Positions 13,082 to 13,141 of a stretch of 13,141 nt of DNA are shown here, in pieces. Location: assembly GCA_002454425.1 (NCBI GenBank), contig DKIV01000022.1, positions 1-13,141 of the forward strand. Direction: 5' to 3'. The DNA comes from Sphingobacteriaceae bacterium UBA6709 (GTDB taxonomy: Bacteria > Bacteroidota > Bacteroidia > Sphingobacteriales > Sphingobacteriaceae). The translations under genes were made by a program, and so were the position numbers. Below the pieces are notes generated by a model. That model was not told the DNA's origin. It saw only the letters and a program-made list of their open reading frames with translations, and searched no databases. Numbering within the stretch: the stretch's first letter is position 1; each line of letters starts with the position of its first letter.

Positions 13082-13141
13082 CGAGACAGACTCGGGACAG
13101 ACTCGAGAGACGCTCGAGTGGTGATCGACATTTCATCGACA
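13082..13141. repeat. 11-bp-phased CGA repeat, running off the right edge
   Basis: Successive 11-base units start at 13082, 13093, 13104, 13115, 13126 and 13137: CGAGACAGACT, CGGGACAGACT, CGAGAGACGCT, CGAGTGGTGAT, CGACATTTCAT and CGACA (cut). Each begins with CGA or CGG and mostly ends in CT or AT, so TCGA/TCGG recurs every 11 bases while the interior drifts. Two CTCGAG palindromes occur (13102-13107 and 13113-13118). The period is not a multiple of three, which argues against a protein repeat. The full extent is unknown. Confidence 0.6.

Noticed and set aside
13011..13141. Minus-strand open frames through the phased repeat
   Set aside because: Frames are open for short distances in more than one phase because of the 11-base periodicity. 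None shows a start signal or a family, and coding cannot be claimed from the visible part.
1..13141. CRISPR array, rRNA, toxin-antitoxin pair, defence or prophage genes
   Set aside because: None was found. The only repetitive array is the 11-bp-phased stretch, whose units are too short and lack spacers for CRISPR.

Overview
The window looks like a chromosomal segment from a member of the Bacteroidota, most likely a Sphingobacteriaceae-type organism (Pedobacter or Mucilaginibacter relatives). The evidence is as follows. Gene starts lack Shine-Dalgarno sequences and are preceded by A/T-rich leaders. Several genes have an upstream TAnnTTTG box, the Bacteroidota -7 element. The left edge carries the beginning of an ISAon1-type transposase. 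The protein families present, such as the ~540-aa GapN and the vSGLT-like symporter, are typical of the phylum. Genus assignment is inference.

Layout. 1-111: start of a transposase running off the left edge (minus). 313-732: small PhnB-like VOC protein (plus), converging on a bidirectional terminator with a DEAD-box RNA helicase (787-2076, minus). 2297-3840: minus-strand pair of 2-keto-3-deoxygluconate (KDG) kinase and a YhcH/YjgK/YiaL-family protein, separated by an intrinsic terminator. 3841-4162: divergent promoter region with a LacI-type operator-like palindrome. 4163-8097: plus-strand KDPG aldolase, MFS hexuronate-type transporter, then (after a terminator and a new promoter) a non-phosphorylating glyceraldehyde-3-phosphate dehydrogenase. 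8098-8700: a long non-coding stretch with a terminator, a parS-like palindrome and an ATAACA inverted repeat. 8701-10362: a sodium:sugar symporter very like vSGLT, converging through a bidirectional terminator on an MgtE-type magnesium transporter (10474-11853, minus) with a long leader. 12484-12723: an unrecognised small hydrophilic ORF (minus). 13082-13141: an 11-bp-phased repeat running off the right edge.

How the genes fit together. The centre is a lower Entner-Doudoroff module for uronate-derived sugars. A uronate or KDG-like compound enters through the MFS carrier. KDG is phosphorylated by the kinase and KDPG is split by the aldolase into pyruvate and glyceraldehyde-3-phosphate. GapN can oxidise the latter straight to 3-phosphoglycerate, yielding NADPH and giving up the ATP of the GAPDH/PGK route. 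No isomerase, uronate reductase, polysaccharide lyase or SusC/D pair is in view, so the upper pathway and the original substrate cannot be read from this window. The symporter may supply hexose to the same metabolism, but that is only positional.

No CRISPR array, rRNA, convincing tRNA, toxin-antitoxin pair or defence system was seen. The signals least explained by ordinary annotation are the 11-bp-phased array at the right edge, the parS-like palindrome, the terminator placed between the KDG kinase and the YhcH-family gene, and the long mgtE leader.
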